Assembly (NCBI GenBank): GCA_963932465.1
Contig: OZ010800.1
Location: 95,375,307 to 95,439,306 of the forward strand
DNA length: 64,000 nucleotides
DNA from: Maratus speciosus
Taxonomy: Eukaryota; Arthropoda; Arachnida; Araneae; Salticidae
Reading direction: 5' to 3'
Position 1 is the first letter of the stretch. Every line of letters starts with the position of its first letter. The translations under genes were made by a program, and so were the position numbers. Under the pieces are notes generated by a model. It was not told the origin of the DNA. It was given only the letters and a program-made list of their open reading frames with translations, and did no database searches. Below, piece after piece: positions 1 to 10,890 of this stretch.

Positions 1-69
1 AAACACAACGTCTCCCGATTGCCAGACCGTCCCCAAACGTACTACACCATAAAAGAGAAGAACATATAG
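1..69 (+). CDS. Partial 3'-terminal exon, copy 1 (unknown protein)
   Basis: The open frame runs from the window edge to a TAG at 67-69 and ends in NVSRLPDRPQTYYTIKEKNI. I do not recognise the protein. The case for coding comes from comparison with the second copy 139 bases downstream. The two copies stay in frame, share the stop, and within the shared repeat differ by two silent changes and two replaced codons (T/A and E/R). The exon start and any splice acceptor lie outside the window. It could be the last exon of a gene whose body lies upstream, possibly an alternative last exon. No function is assigned. Confidence 0.5.
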   Translation, partial: KHNVSRLPDRPQTYYTIKEKNI

Positions 70-233
70 GAAAATGAGCCTTGATAAAATGACGCAATTT
101 TGAAGTTTATTGACCAACATAACCCCTTCTCCCACAGGTAAATTCAACGTCTCCCGACTGCCAGACCGTCCGCAAGCTTACTACACCATAAAACGGAAGA
201 ACATATAGGAAAATGAGCCTTGATAGAATGGCG
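6..233 (+). repeat. Tandem duplication, two 89-bp copies, period 139
   Basis: Copies at 6-94 and 145-233 are about 91% identical (8 differences in 89). They span the end of the reading frame, the stop and about 25 bases after it. The 50-bp interval carries the splice acceptor of the second copy. Confidence 0.9.
138..208 (+). CDS. 3'-terminal exon, copy 2, with splice acceptor (unknown protein)
   Basis: A pyrimidine-rich tract ends in CCCACAG at 131-137, a good splice acceptor. The exon starts at 138 with two bases completing a codon, then reads KFNVSRLPDRPQAYYTIKRK, N, I and stops at TAG 206-208. It parallels copy 1 codon for codon, and the 3' flank just after the stop is also duplicated. 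A tandem pair of last exons can give alternative C-termini, but use of either copy cannot be seen from DNA alone. Family unknown. Confidence 0.5.
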
Positions 234-930
234 TGTTTTTTGACGTTGCTAGCTCTTAGACTATAAGTAATGCACTTATTCGCAAGTGTTTGGTCTTTTT
301 AACACTTAACTGGTGAGGTGGGGTGTTTTTCAACCCAGAGAAATTTAAATTCTGATATATTGCCATTTTACGTTACTAGATGGACGGTACACTTACATAT
401 GTATGTACACTTACAGTACTTTTCCAGTTGTATTTATACAATGAAATAATGCAAAATTCACAGGAAATTTTCTTATTTTAATTCGCTAAATTTTGTGAAG
501 TGCACAAGAAATCAAGTTTTGGGGTTACATGCACCCCACATCACAACTTACGTAAAAAAAAAAACACTTCACCATTTCAGGGTCAATTTGTGCTTGCAAT
601 ATTATACAGCAAGATGTAAAAGTGTCAAATTGGGTGGATACTTTTAAATTTATTATTGTTTAGTTCTTGATTAATGACTGGGCCAGATCTTACAGGACCT
701 ACATGGCGACGGCTCATACAGATCAAACTACAAACAAAGCAGAATTGTGTTAGCATTTGTCCATTTAATCTTAGAAATGGTTACAATTTAATATCTGAAA
801 GTAATTGTTGTTGGGCTATCAAAACATCTTAAAGAGAGTTTCAGAATCTACATTAAGAATTAGGTCGAAAATTAATTTAAACTTTAATTTTAAAATGAAA
901 TTTTAATGTTTTAATCCTTTCATATATGTA

Positions 931-984
931 TATGTGTGTGTGTGTGTGTGTGCGTGTGTGTGCGTGCATGTGTGTGTGTGCATG
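931..984. repeat. (TG)n microsatellite, interrupted
   Basis: TG dinucleotides with a few C interruptions, flanked by ATATGTATATG. Confidence 0.95.
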
Positions 985-1952
985 CAATGTGAAGTAGTTT
1001 AAAAATTGCAAAATGTATAATCTTACTTCTTTCCATCATAAATGATTCCATGAAATTCATTTAAAGGCTTATATTGACATCATGGAACAACACTTTCATT
1101 TTATAAAGAAAACAAAAAACTAAACCTGGTTCGGCAATTAAAAAAGGTGTAAGATATATTTCTTACCCCATTAAATAAAAAAGAAAAGTTACTTCCTCTT
1201 CAATTTAGAATCACTTAAATATTATGCATCATAGTTCTTTTTAATGCAAACGTGAAGAGCGTTTTCAATTTTTTTTTTCGAAAGAGGCATTTTGATGGTT
1301 CTGGATTGATGTAACACTAGCTGAAATTTTAATCCTTTATAATACCTCTTAAAAAATTTTAATACTTGAAAATTAAGTTTTTTTCTTTCATTTACATTAC
1401 TTTGAGAGGAGAAAAACATATTTTTTAAATTTTAAAATTCGTTGATAATGCCCGAGGCAAATATGCATTTTAAGTTACATTTTATGAATGACATATAAGA
1501 AGAAATATTATATAAAAATTCAAAAAAGTTTTACGGAAGGATAAATATGCCCCAAAGAAAATTTTTGAAAGATTTTTTCATGAAAGGAAAGTTTTATGGT
1601 ATTATTTTCATCCAAATAATCTTATTTTATCTATAATTTTGGTATTTTTTCCATTACTAAAATTTACATATATATATATGGTACCGTAAAGATATATTTA
1701 TCTTTGTTAAAACTTGTAATTCAAAATACACTCTTTTAAAATTCTTTTGCAATTTTATTAGAAATATTAAAGAGGGAAAATTTAGTATAAAAATTGTTTT
1801 TTAAAAATTAGAATATTTTAGAAAGGATAAAAAGACTCCTCGGAGTTAGTGGCGATTTTTACCGACAATCACTTTACAGTTGTTTCCTTCACCATATGCC
1901 AGAAGCTTGAAAATATTAATTGTAAAATGTGTAGTGTTATTTCAAAGCTATA

Positions 1953-1981
1953 TTTTATTATTATTATTATTATTACTATGC

Positions 1982-2032
<51 letters not shown>

Positions 2033-2055
2033 GGTATTATTATTATTATTATTTC
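1953..2055. repeat. (ATT)n microsatellite
   Basis: About 100 bases of ATT trinucleotides with two small interruptions. Open frames across it are poly-Leu or poly-Tyr artefacts. Confidence 0.95.
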
Positions 2056-2591
2056 ATTGGTAAATGCGTTATAAAAATATATTAATCTTCTAAAGAGATA
2101 TTACACAAAATGAACAAAATAACGAAAACCTAAAAAGTTACTTTTCAATAATAAATTAAGTTTTTTTCTGTTTATTGTTCTCTTAATTCTTACTAAAATT
2201 TCTTATAAAAAATATTAGCGCATTAAAAAATAAATGGTGTGCAACAATTTTGAAAAATTCTCTGAAACATTATTGTTCTAGAAAACGAATTAGTTTTACA
2301 CTTTTTTATTCTCTCCTCCCCCCCCACCCCCTCCCCCCGAAAAAAACCCACCATTGAATTTTTTAATTTATTATTTAAACCAGTTAGCCCTTTATGCAAT
2401 GGCGTTGCTTTTATGTACCATTTAAGAAAATTTAATATAAAATTTATTTATTCTGTTTATCATTAAAAGCTTTTCTTCTTCCCCCGCAACATACTCTGAT
2501 TAAATAAATTTAGATAGACTGGATAAACAGTCAAAGCTAAATATTGTTAAAAAGTGTTAGTTTTCTTAATCATTTTCATAGGTATAGTTTT

Positions 2592-2595
<4 letters not shown>

Positions 2596-2624
<29 letters not shown>
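2596..2624. repeat. A-tract, about 29 nt
   Basis: Homopolymer; the matching tract in copy B near 4783 is only about 13 nt, so length has changed since duplication. Confidence 0.95.
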
Positions 2625-2627
<3 letters not shown>

Positions 2628-3112
2628 ATATGAAACATTCTGAACTGCAAAAGCATTTCCATTTACAGGGAGGATCATGATACATTTAAATACATTGCTT
2701 TAATAAGAATTGTGATATTTCCATAAGAGTATTTTGGGTTAATTAATCTGATTATTTTTGTAAATATTTTACAAAAAAAATTTATAACTACCCATATATT
2801 TAACAAGTTCTAATAAAAAAATATATACCTAAATTTTACATTATTATTATTTAAAAATTCCAATATATCTTCACATATTAAAGATAATGAGATTAAGAAT
2901 TAGAGATGAAGATTAGAGATGAAGAATTTCTTGAAAAATACTTCCGTAAGTAAAGGGTTAAAATTTGATTTAAAAAAAGGGGGGGGGGTTATATGTATCG
3001 ATCCCAAATAAATTAAAATAAACAGTTTAAGAAATTTTCTAACGAATATATTAGAAGAGAAATCTTTCAGAAGAACAAGTGCAATAGATTTCCCCGCCCC
3101 CTTTAAATCATA

Positions 3113-3349
3113 TAGCCCCACCAGTGGCTGAGAGGTTCTGCTGTCGAAGCTGGTAGACGGGAGGTGCTGGGTTTGATCCCAATCGCGCCCGTCGGCCTAA
3201 TCGTTCGGAGTTTTCGTGGTTTTCTTCGAACCTTGGATTTCCAACCGTTAATACGGATTAGGTTCCCTTAGAAAGACCCCCACGAAGGGCACTCCCCCCC
3301 TGGGCCTATATCCCTCTCGCAGAATATTGGCCGTCATAAATACAACCAA
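3113..3349 (+). mobile_element. tRNA-derived SINE with 14-bp target-site duplications
   Basis: The insert is 237 bp and absent from the homologous place in copy B. It is flanked by CCCTTTAAATCATA (3099-3112) and CCCTCTAAATCATA (3350-3363), target duplications with one mismatch. The 5' part has a box A-like GTGGCTGAGAGG and a box B-like GGGTTTGATCCC, the internal RNA polymerase III promoter of a tRNA-derived SINE. The body ends in CATAAATACAACCAA. Orientation is plus. Absence from copy B dates the insertion after the duplication unless B lost it precisely. Confidence 0.85.
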
Positions 3350-3392
3350 CCCTCTAAATCATAAAAGACATTCTTTATATACCGTAGCAACA

Positions 3393-3459
3393 GAGCCTAT
3401 AGCCCAGTAAGGTGTCCTTTCTCCACCCAGAGGTCTCGGGTTCGATCCCCAGGCCAGCT
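3393..3459 (+). repeat. tRNA-like SINE head or tRNA pseudogene, copy A
   Basis: Box A-like TAGCCCAGTAAGG and box B GGTTCGATCCC, with a degraded T-stem and no matching acceptor stem, so not a working tRNA gene. The same sequence lies in copy B at 5287-5353. Confidence 0.6.
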
Positions 3460-3588
3460 AAAAACAAATTGTGTAAAAATATTAAATGTCGCAGCAGTTC
3501 AATTTTACTCGAAAAATTCTAATTCCTCGAAGTTCTAAAAACCCCTATTCTTGAAAACTATACTAAATTATTATATTTACAACTTATA

Positions 3589-4726
3589 TTCAAAATATTA
3601 GAATAATTGAGAAAAAGTAATAAGAAAAAAAATATTTTTCATTTATTTATTTTTGATACTACGTAAATGCAATTAAATTTCTTATAAATTATATCTGGAA
3701 TGTTTAGATAAGATTTTAACATTTACAAAATATAAAATACAGTACAATAAATTAGGTATAGAGCTTTCTGAAACACATCAAAATATTAGAATAAAATTTA
3801 GATTGGTTCAAAATATTAGAATATTTTATTTTATGCAACAATATTACCTTATGAATATAAAGTAACTGGTAGTTAATATTTTTTAGCATCCCTTTTAGCT
3901 TTCATAACAGCGTACAACCGATCTTGCATACTATATACAAGGTGTTTACAAACATTTCTATCAATATTAGCCCAAATAGACTTTATACTTGACACTAACT
4001 CAGTTTTACTTAAAGAAGGATTTTTGCTTCATTATACACCATAAGTTTTCAATGGGATTAGGGTATGGTGAGTTTGGTGGCCAAGGATGAACCATAATGT
4101 TGCGTTGACGGAACCAATTCTTAGTTGACTACGAGGTTTGCGGTGACGCTAAATCTTGTTGAAAGATGAAATCATCTTCAAATAAATCTCCTGATGATGG
4201 AATCATATAATATTCCAAAATTTCTTGATATATCTGAGAGTTAACCTTTTCGTAGACGATGCATAACTTTCCAAGTACTTCTGCATTCATGCAACCCCAA
4301 ACCATGACACTAGCAGAAAATTTTACGGAACGCTTAAGGCATTCGTTATCAAATGCTTCTTGTATCATTCGCCAAACTCGAATACTGTGATTACCATATG
4401 AAAGACAAAACATAATTTCATCACTAAATAATACTTTTTTCCAATCTTCTTCGCTCCATAAACGTCTTGATTTACACCAATTCAACCTTATATGCTCTTG
4501 TTTTGTAGTCATGAGAGGTTTTGTTTTCGATATACGAAATTGAAATTTAAATTTATGGAGACGTCTTAATGTTGTCGATGTAGAAACTTCAACTCATTCT
4601 TCTTTGCATTTTCGGTGTAAGAATTGTACACTTTTAAAACGGTTTTTCTTAACTATATGCTTTAGTTTCCGTCATCTCTAGCAGATGTTTTTGGATTTCG
4701 GCGATTATTTTAAAATTTTTTATTTC
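3589..4726 (-). mobile_element. Tc1-type element, 5'-truncated copy A
   Basis: The left terminal repeat begins TTCAAAATATTAGAATAAT just after a TA. The element is cut at the segmental-duplication junction, so the transposase N-terminus and the right terminal repeat are missing. Confidence 0.85.
3873..4726 (-). pseudogene. Tc1 transposase pseudogene (copy A)
   Basis: DD34E transposase remnant, which would cut and paste the element at TA sites. First catalytic Asp is in VLFSDEIMF, second in IFQQDLASP, and the Glu is in NPIENLW (about 4040-4060). A nonsense codon (TAG where copy B has TTG, Leu) falls shortly after the second Asp. A one-base frameshift after the Glu separates the conserved tail SIWANIDRNVCKHLVYSMQD from the rest; the tail ends at 3873. 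The N-terminal DNA-binding domain is absent. Not functional. Confidence 0.9.
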
Positions 4727-6623
4727 AAATATTGATAAAAGGTGTTAGTTTTCTTAATCATTTTCATAGGTATAGTTTTTCTCAAAAAAAAAAAAAGTTA
4801 TATGAAACATTTTGAACTGCAAAAGCATTTCCATTTACAGGGAGGATCATGATACATTTAAATACATTGCTTTTATAAGAATTGTGATATTTCCATATAA
4901 GTAATTTTGGTTAATTAATCTGATTATTTTTGTAAATGTTTTAGAAAAAAATTTTATAACTACCCATATATTTAACAAGTTTTAATAAAAAAAAATATAC
5001 CTAAATTTTACATTATTATTATTTAAAAATTCCAATATATCTTCACATATTAAAGATAGTTATTGAGATGAAGAATTTCTTGAAAAATACTTCCGTAAGT
5101 AAAGGGTTAAAAATTGATTTAAAAAAATAAGATGTTATATGTATCGATCGCAAATAAATTAAAATAAATCGTTTAAGAAATTTTCTAACGAATATATTAG
5201 AAAAGAAATCTTTCAAAAGAACAAGTGCAATAGATCCCCCCCCCCCTCTGAATCATAAAAGACATTCTTTATATACCGTAGAAACAGAGCCTATAGCTCA
5301 GTAAGGTGTCCTTTCTCCGCCCAGAGGTCTCGGGTTCGATCCCCAGGCCAGCTAAAAACAAATTGTGTAAAAATATTAAATGTCGCAGCAGTTCAATTTT
5401 ACTCGAAAAATTCTAATTCCTCGAAGTTCTAAAAACCCCTATTCTTGAAAACTATACTAAATTATTATATTTACAACTTATATTCAAAATATTAGAATAA
5501 TTGAGAAAAAGTAATAAGAAAAAAAATATTTTTCATTTATTTATTTTTGATACTACGTAAATGCAATTAAATTTCTTATAAATTAAATCTGGAATGTTTA
5601 GATAAGATTTTAACATTTACAAAATATAAAATACAGTACAATAAATTAGGTATAGAGCTTTCTGAAACACATCAAAATATTAGAATAAAATTTAGATTGG
5701 TTCAAAATATTAGAATATTTTATTTTATGCAACAATATTATCTAATGAATATAAAGTAAATGGTAGTTAATATTTTGTAGCATCCCTTTTAGCTTTCATA
5801 ACAGCGTACAACCGATCTTGCATACTATATACAAGGTGTTTACAGACATTTCTATCAATATTAGCCCAAATATACTTTATACGCGACACTAACTCAGTTT
5901 TACTTAAAGAAAGATTTTTACTTCATTATACACCATAAGTTTTCGATGGGATTAGGGTATGCTGAGTTTGGTGGCCAAGGATGAACCGTAATGTTGCGTT
6001 GGCAGAACCAATTATCAGTTGACAACGAGGTATGCGGTGACGTTAAATCTTGTTGAAAGATGAAATCATCTTCAAATAAATCTCCTGATGATGGAATCAT
6101 ATAATATTCCAAAATTTCTTGATATATCTGAGAGTTAACCTTTTCGTAGACGATGCATAACTTTCCAGGTACTTTTGCATTCATGCAACCCCAAACCATG
6201 ACACTAGCAGAAAATTTTACGGAGCGTTTAAGGCATTCTTTATCAAATGCTTCTTGCTTCATTCGCCAAACTCGAATACTGTGATTACCATATGAAAGAC
6301 AAAACATACTTTCATCACTAAATAATACATTTTTCCAATCTTCTTCGCTCCATAAACGTCTTGATTTACACCAATTCAATCTTATATGCTCTTGTTTTGT
6401 AGTCATGAGAGGTTTTGTTTTCGATATACGAGATTGAAATTTAAATTTATGGAGACGTCTCAATGTTGTCGATGTAAAAACTTCAACTCCTTCTTCTTTC
6501 CATTTTCGGTGTAAGAATTGCACACTTTTTAAACGGTTTTTCTTAACTATACGCTTTAGATTCCGTCATCTGTAGCAGATGTTTTTGGATTTCAGCGATT
6601 ATTTTCAAATTTCCCATTTTTTT
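4727..6623 (+). repeat. Tandem segmental duplication, copy B
   Basis: Direct repeat of 2539-4726, over 90% identical by eye. It lacks the SINE of copy A. Sequence continues past 6623 into the rest of the Tc1 element, so B holds the complete element and A a truncated one. Confidence 0.9.
5287..5353 (+). repeat. tRNA-like SINE head or tRNA pseudogene, copy B
   Basis: Near-identical to 3393-3459 with TAGCTCAGTAAGG as box A and GGTTCGATCCC as box B. The acceptor stem does not pair, which argues against a functional tRNA. Confidence 0.6.
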
Positions 6624-7113
6624 AAATATTGTGTTAGTATTTTATTAACGCTTGATTGCGAACAATGTAAATAATTCGCTATATAACATTGATTTTTACC
6701 GTGTCGATACAAATCAACCATACGAACTTTAATAGTTTCAAGAATATCACTCACACGACCCATTTTAACACGGAAAAGCAAACAAACAGCAAAAAGAATA
6801 CTGATTTAAATAAAATCGTCTGAATTTAATCCATGATGCCACCGGTTATGAATTGATGATAATTAAAGGAGAATTAAGGCGAAATATTCTAATATTTTGA
6901 ACCACTTGAATAAATATTCTAATATTTATATTTTTCAAAAAAAAATTTCAATTGATCTCTTCAAAAATGATATTAATTTTAATATAATAAATAAATTTAA
7001 TCAACAATAAGTTCTTAATAAAAGTATCATTTGCATATTTGCATTAAAAGACATTAAACTACCAAACGATATTATCAATTTGTAAAAAAACGTAATTATT
7101 CTAATATTTTGAA
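5483..7113 (-). mobile_element. Complete Tc1-type element (copy B) with multi-site inverted ends
   Basis: 1631 bp between TA dinucleotides (5481-5482 and 7114-7115). Outer termini are inverted TTCAAAATATTAGAATAAT. Each end also has two inner copies of the core AAATATTAGAAT, at about 5672 and 5701 on the left and ending about 6928 and 6903 on the right, i.e. roughly 185-190 and 211-218 bp from the tips. This resembles the IR/DR ends of Sleeping Beauty-like Tc1 elements but with three sites per end. Confidence 0.9.
5767..6763 (-). pseudogene. Tc1 DD34E transposase pseudogene (copy B)
   Basis: The frame starts at ATG 6763-6761 with MGRVSDILETIKVRMVDLYR, an N-terminal helix-turn-helix typical of Tc1 transposases, and breaks after about 52 codons. 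The catalytic part resumes at about 6523: first Asp in VLFSDESMF, second in IFQQDLTSP, Glu in NPIENLW with 34 residues between the last two, so DD34E. A stop follows at about 5918 (MKQ becomes MK-stop). The conserved tail ending KY-stop lies further on, at 5767-5910, in another frame. Length without the lesions would be about 330 residues, normal for the family. At least three lesions make it dead. Confidence 0.9.
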
Positions 7114-7115
7114 TA

Positions 7116-7831
7116 TGAACTGCATTATTATTTTTAAAAATAAATAAATTTACAATGTCTTGTACGAATAACTCCTCATTTCTTTAACACCTTCGGGACG
7201 AGCGTCTTTTACACAATTTATAATTTTTATCACCGGTTTTTTAAAACAGAAATTTTTGCCTAATTGAATCGGGAAAATGCTCGGATTAAATAAGCAAAAT
7301 TTACAGGTGAGAATAATCACTGATTCTGAGCACCATACGCGGCACGAATACCGGTCGCTCGTCCCCAAGGGATTAACATAATCTCTGTTTTTCTAATCTC
7401 TGAAATTTTATTTAAGACTTAAGATAATAGATTACCAGTAAATTTTGATCACCAAATATTTACCAGTAAAATTTGATTACCAATGAATTACTCTGTAATT
7501 TCACAGAAAAATTTTTAACAGTACGGTAAGGAATTATTATTTCGCAGTTCCGATTACTGCTTCTCCTAGTGGAACTACACTTTTCCACCACGTGTTTGAG
7601 AACAGAATCTTTATTTAACCGAGGAAAAATGCTATAAAATACAACAAAGTGGTAAGAATCATCATGATCTGTTTTAACAGCATGACCCCTTTCCCTTCTA
7701 TTTTCAACTATACATTATTTTACATAATACAGTAAAAATATTTATTATCCAAAGCCTTAAATGAATATAGATAACAACAACTATCTTTAATAAAGTAGGA
7801 AAAGTTTTATTTTTGTTCCCAAAATAATAAA
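7116..7831. other. Non-coding stretch
   Basis: Nothing assignable. A 219-base open frame on the minus strand at 7150-7368 has no recognisable domain. Short repeats of ACCAGTAAATTTTGAT-like sequence occur around 7432-7480, possibly from a decayed MITE. Confidence 0.4.
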
Positions 7832-9749
7832 TACACTGCTGGCCATCCAAAATGCAACACCAAGAAAGACAACAGATATCAAAGCCAAATTTATTTTACA
7901 TGTTACAAATAGTATCAGTGTTAATTGATTCCAAAGACAACCTTCTTTGAAATGAGGTAGACCGGAAAATCAGTAAGAACTGTTACATCCACGTCTGTCA
8001 ATATCCTCTGCTACACGCTGCGGCATAGAGTGAAAGAGGCTTTGGATGTGTTGTTGGGGATTGTCATCTCACGCTGCCTCCACACGTAGCCAAAGTTCAT
8101 CTTGTGTACTCGCGGGAGCGGCATTCCGGGCGAGGCGTTCTCCAATCATTGACTAGACATGCTCGGTGGGTGATAGATCTGGAGAACAGGCAGGAAAGCG
8201 TAACAATGTAATATGGTGAGCTAAGAAGAAAGCTTAAACATTACGTGGAACATATGGTCGTGCATTGTCCTGTTCAAATGTTGCCGCATGTAAGCGCTGA
8301 AGATAAGGGAGGAGAACAGGCTGCAAAACCGCAGAGATATAGTGGTCTCTTGTATGTGTACCGTTAATGCGTACTAGGGGGGCAGGGGCGTCCCCATGGG
8401 GGGGGAGCCTCCACCCCCCAATATTTGTGAAGTTGGGAAATTTGAGCTTAGAGTTGGGAAATTCGGGATTTTTGAGACATTATGAAATTTTTATTGTTTT
8501 GGTGATTATGTTTCTGACTGAGTATTGTAACAGTAAGCAAGTTAAATTATCAAAAGAAATCAGACACACTCAATCTATCATTGTATTTTTCAGTTCTACA
8601 AAAATATTATACATCTACCAGACCTAAATTTCTCTACTCCTATCCACCAATAGCTGACTATCCAGTTCCGTTATTTCCTTCAAAACTTTGTTTCTTTCTC
8701 AAAATGTTCACCCTCCCAAAAGAGAATCCAGCTATTTTAATCCAAAGGGATTGCAGCTTCGTTTGAAAATTGGAGATCACTTGTAGCACAACAGAAAGGA
8801 ATGTAGTCACCTACTTGAAACACAGCTGAGCAAGAAGATTTGATGAGTTTTCACAAATTGCACTAATTTTGCGATTTTTGGACAATATTTTACTCATTCT
8901 CGTGATTTTTTTTGCTCCGAAAATTAGTTAACCCTTTGCTGTCATGACAAAAGCATTATATGAGCAAATGTGAATATAAGAAGTCGTTAGTTTAGATACA
9001 TTTGCTACATTTTACCTTTATTTGTATGCGGAAATATATATATGTCCTGTTCATTTATATTTATAGGTGTTTAGTAAATTTTAAACCAAAAGTCCAGTGT
9101 TGTGTGTTTAAAGCTGTTCTAAAAAATGACTATAAATCTTAGCACGAAAGAACCCTTCATAATAGGAAAAGAGTTTTCATGCAAGATTTTGGAGAATCTA
9201 AAAATCCATTCGAGGATGAAAAAAGTAAAAAAGTGGATGATTTGAATTTGGAACAGAAATATGACCATGAAAGCAGTCCATCAACTGAAGAAAAAAATCG
9301 ACATACAGATTGACATAAACACTGATAGGTTGCACTTGAATAAAATTTTGAAGAAATAAAGATTTCCTTATAGACAAGTTCATAAACAATTATGAATATT
9401 AGGATGTGATTGAATAAGCTGGCTTCTGAAAGCGCCGTGGGAAAACGGTTTCACCAAATGGAATAGATAAAAATAATAGCATAGCAATGGACATTGATAG
9501 ACATAAGTTTTACAGGGAAGAGTTATAAGAAATATAAGAAAATTTCGGCAATTTAGTAATGGGCTTAAATGACAATGTTCCCTATATCAGGAGAATATTG
9601 CACCAATACATTCCATATTTAAATTGCAATTGTGCAAGACAAATTTGAGTATCACTAACTGAGAAAAGTTAATAATGTTTCTCCCTGGATATGAGAAACC
9701 GGATGTACATGACTTGCAGAGTCAAATAGAAATAAACCAAATCCCAACT

Positions 9750-10025
9750 CACTTAACAAATCTTTTCTGATGCCATGAAATCCAAAGACTATTTGGGTCA
9801 CACTGTCAAACTATATACTCGTACCTTAACATTCACAGCAGCTTATCTTTATGGCGTTGCATCTAATGAAAGAATCTTTAGTCAAATAAAAATTTAATAA
9901 ATATATATTGCAAGCTACAATGAGGCCTGACAGACTTGACAGCCTAATGCTTTTCAAATGTGAAATTGAAATAGTGGATTTTATTAAACTGGACGATGTT
10001 AGGTTAGCTTCATCAGAGTTAGCTT
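9750..10025 (+). pseudogene. hAT transposase C-terminal (dimerisation) fragment
   Basis: A frame reads LTFTAAYLYGVASNERIFSQ (about 9825-9890), matching the hAT C-terminal pattern of a Ser-Glu-Arg-x-Phe-Ser core. After stops and a frameshift it continues ATMRPDRLDSLMLFKCEIEI, the usual following block with RLDSLMLF. The region 8500-9750 probably held the rest of the transposase, but I could not identify the catalytic residues. Nonfunctional. Confidence 0.7.
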
Positions 10026-10229
10026 GATTGAAGATCAAAAGAATTGATGTTAAATGAAAATTATTTGGATGTGCCAATCCCAAAACCTTATTCTATCCCA
10101 TACATGTTAATACTTCAAAATTTGCAATCACAATGTTAAAATTAAATAACAATTCTATGCCCATAATAATGAATTCTAAAGGTTTAATTGTGTGCATTTA
10201 ATTTATAATTCGTTTAATTGTGTGCCTTT

Positions 10230-10890
10230 AAAAAGGAGATAGAAGCATCGCATTTTTCAAACATATCATTGAATTTCGACAACTATGCTCTTAGATGTCT
10301 GCAACCAAAATTCCAAACCCAAAGAGCTCAAAAGCGATACCTTTGGACAGTATACACCCAAGCCCAATAAGGAAGTGTAACCGAATATGAAGTTTGACTA
10401 AATTTCCGTGCATTAGTTTTTCAGATATAGCTAACGCGAAAATCGTGAAAACTGCAATACAGCAATGCCACAGATATATACAAAAACCTAATAAGCACTA
10501 AATTATGTCAAGGTTTAATAGCATATGAAATTTGATCAAATTCTGTGCAACAGTTTTTGAGATATAACTATCGCTAAAATCATGTAAATCGTGAAAAATA
10601 CAGCATAGCAGCGCCACCTTTTGGGTAATTTACACCAAAAACTAATCAGCATTAATTTTTATCAAGGTATAACTGAATCTAAAGTTTTATAAAATTCCGC
10701 GAATTAGTTCTTGAGATAGAGCACCAACAAAATTTGTGTCACATTCACACAGACAGACATTTTCTAAAATCAGTCAAATCATGTTCAGGACCTTCTAAAA
10801 CGTATCAAATCGTCGAAAACCAGTTGTAGATTTTTTTTACGAATTCAATACTTTCGTCTTGTAAAGACAGAAGAAAGTAAAACGGGTGTT
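10230..10890 (-). repeat. Tandem array, 137-154 bp units, inside the hAT element
   Basis: About three degenerate units marked by GAGATATA-type cores at 10423, 10560 and 10714, ending in a CAGACAGACA tract and a TACTTTCGTC...GAAAGTA tip near 10850-10880. It is an inverted relative of the array at 36490-37240. Confidence 0.8.

Larger units (their letters stand above)
234..2538. other. AT-rich non-coding stretch
   Basis: No convincing gene. It holds a TG microsatellite, an ATT microsatellite, C-rich tracts near 2318-2338 and a segment near 1386-1480 that resembles segments near 41985-42090 and 43330-43420 (shared pattern: T-rich lead, then a conserved GATGC-type core). Short open frames here match no family I know and have AT-driven composition. 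Confidence 0.6.
2539..4726 (+). repeat. Tandem segmental duplication, copy A
   Basis: This 2188-bp unit is repeated directly at 4727-6623. Shared content in order: A-tract, AT-rich flank, tRNA-like head, then the 3' two-thirds of a Tc1 element. The 8-mer AAATATTG sits at the start of A (2539), the A/B junction (4727) and the equivalent point inside the Tc1 element in B (6624). The breakpoints therefore carry 8-bp microhomology. Copy A is longer mainly because of a SINE at 3113-3349 and a longer A-tract. Confidence 0.9.

Noticed and set aside
1849..2085. Leu/Tyr-rich open frames
   Set aside because: They are translations of the ATT microsatellite.
3393..3459. Functional tRNA gene
   Set aside because: Box A and B are present but the acceptor stem and T-stem do not pair; it is duplicated with the surrounding repeat.
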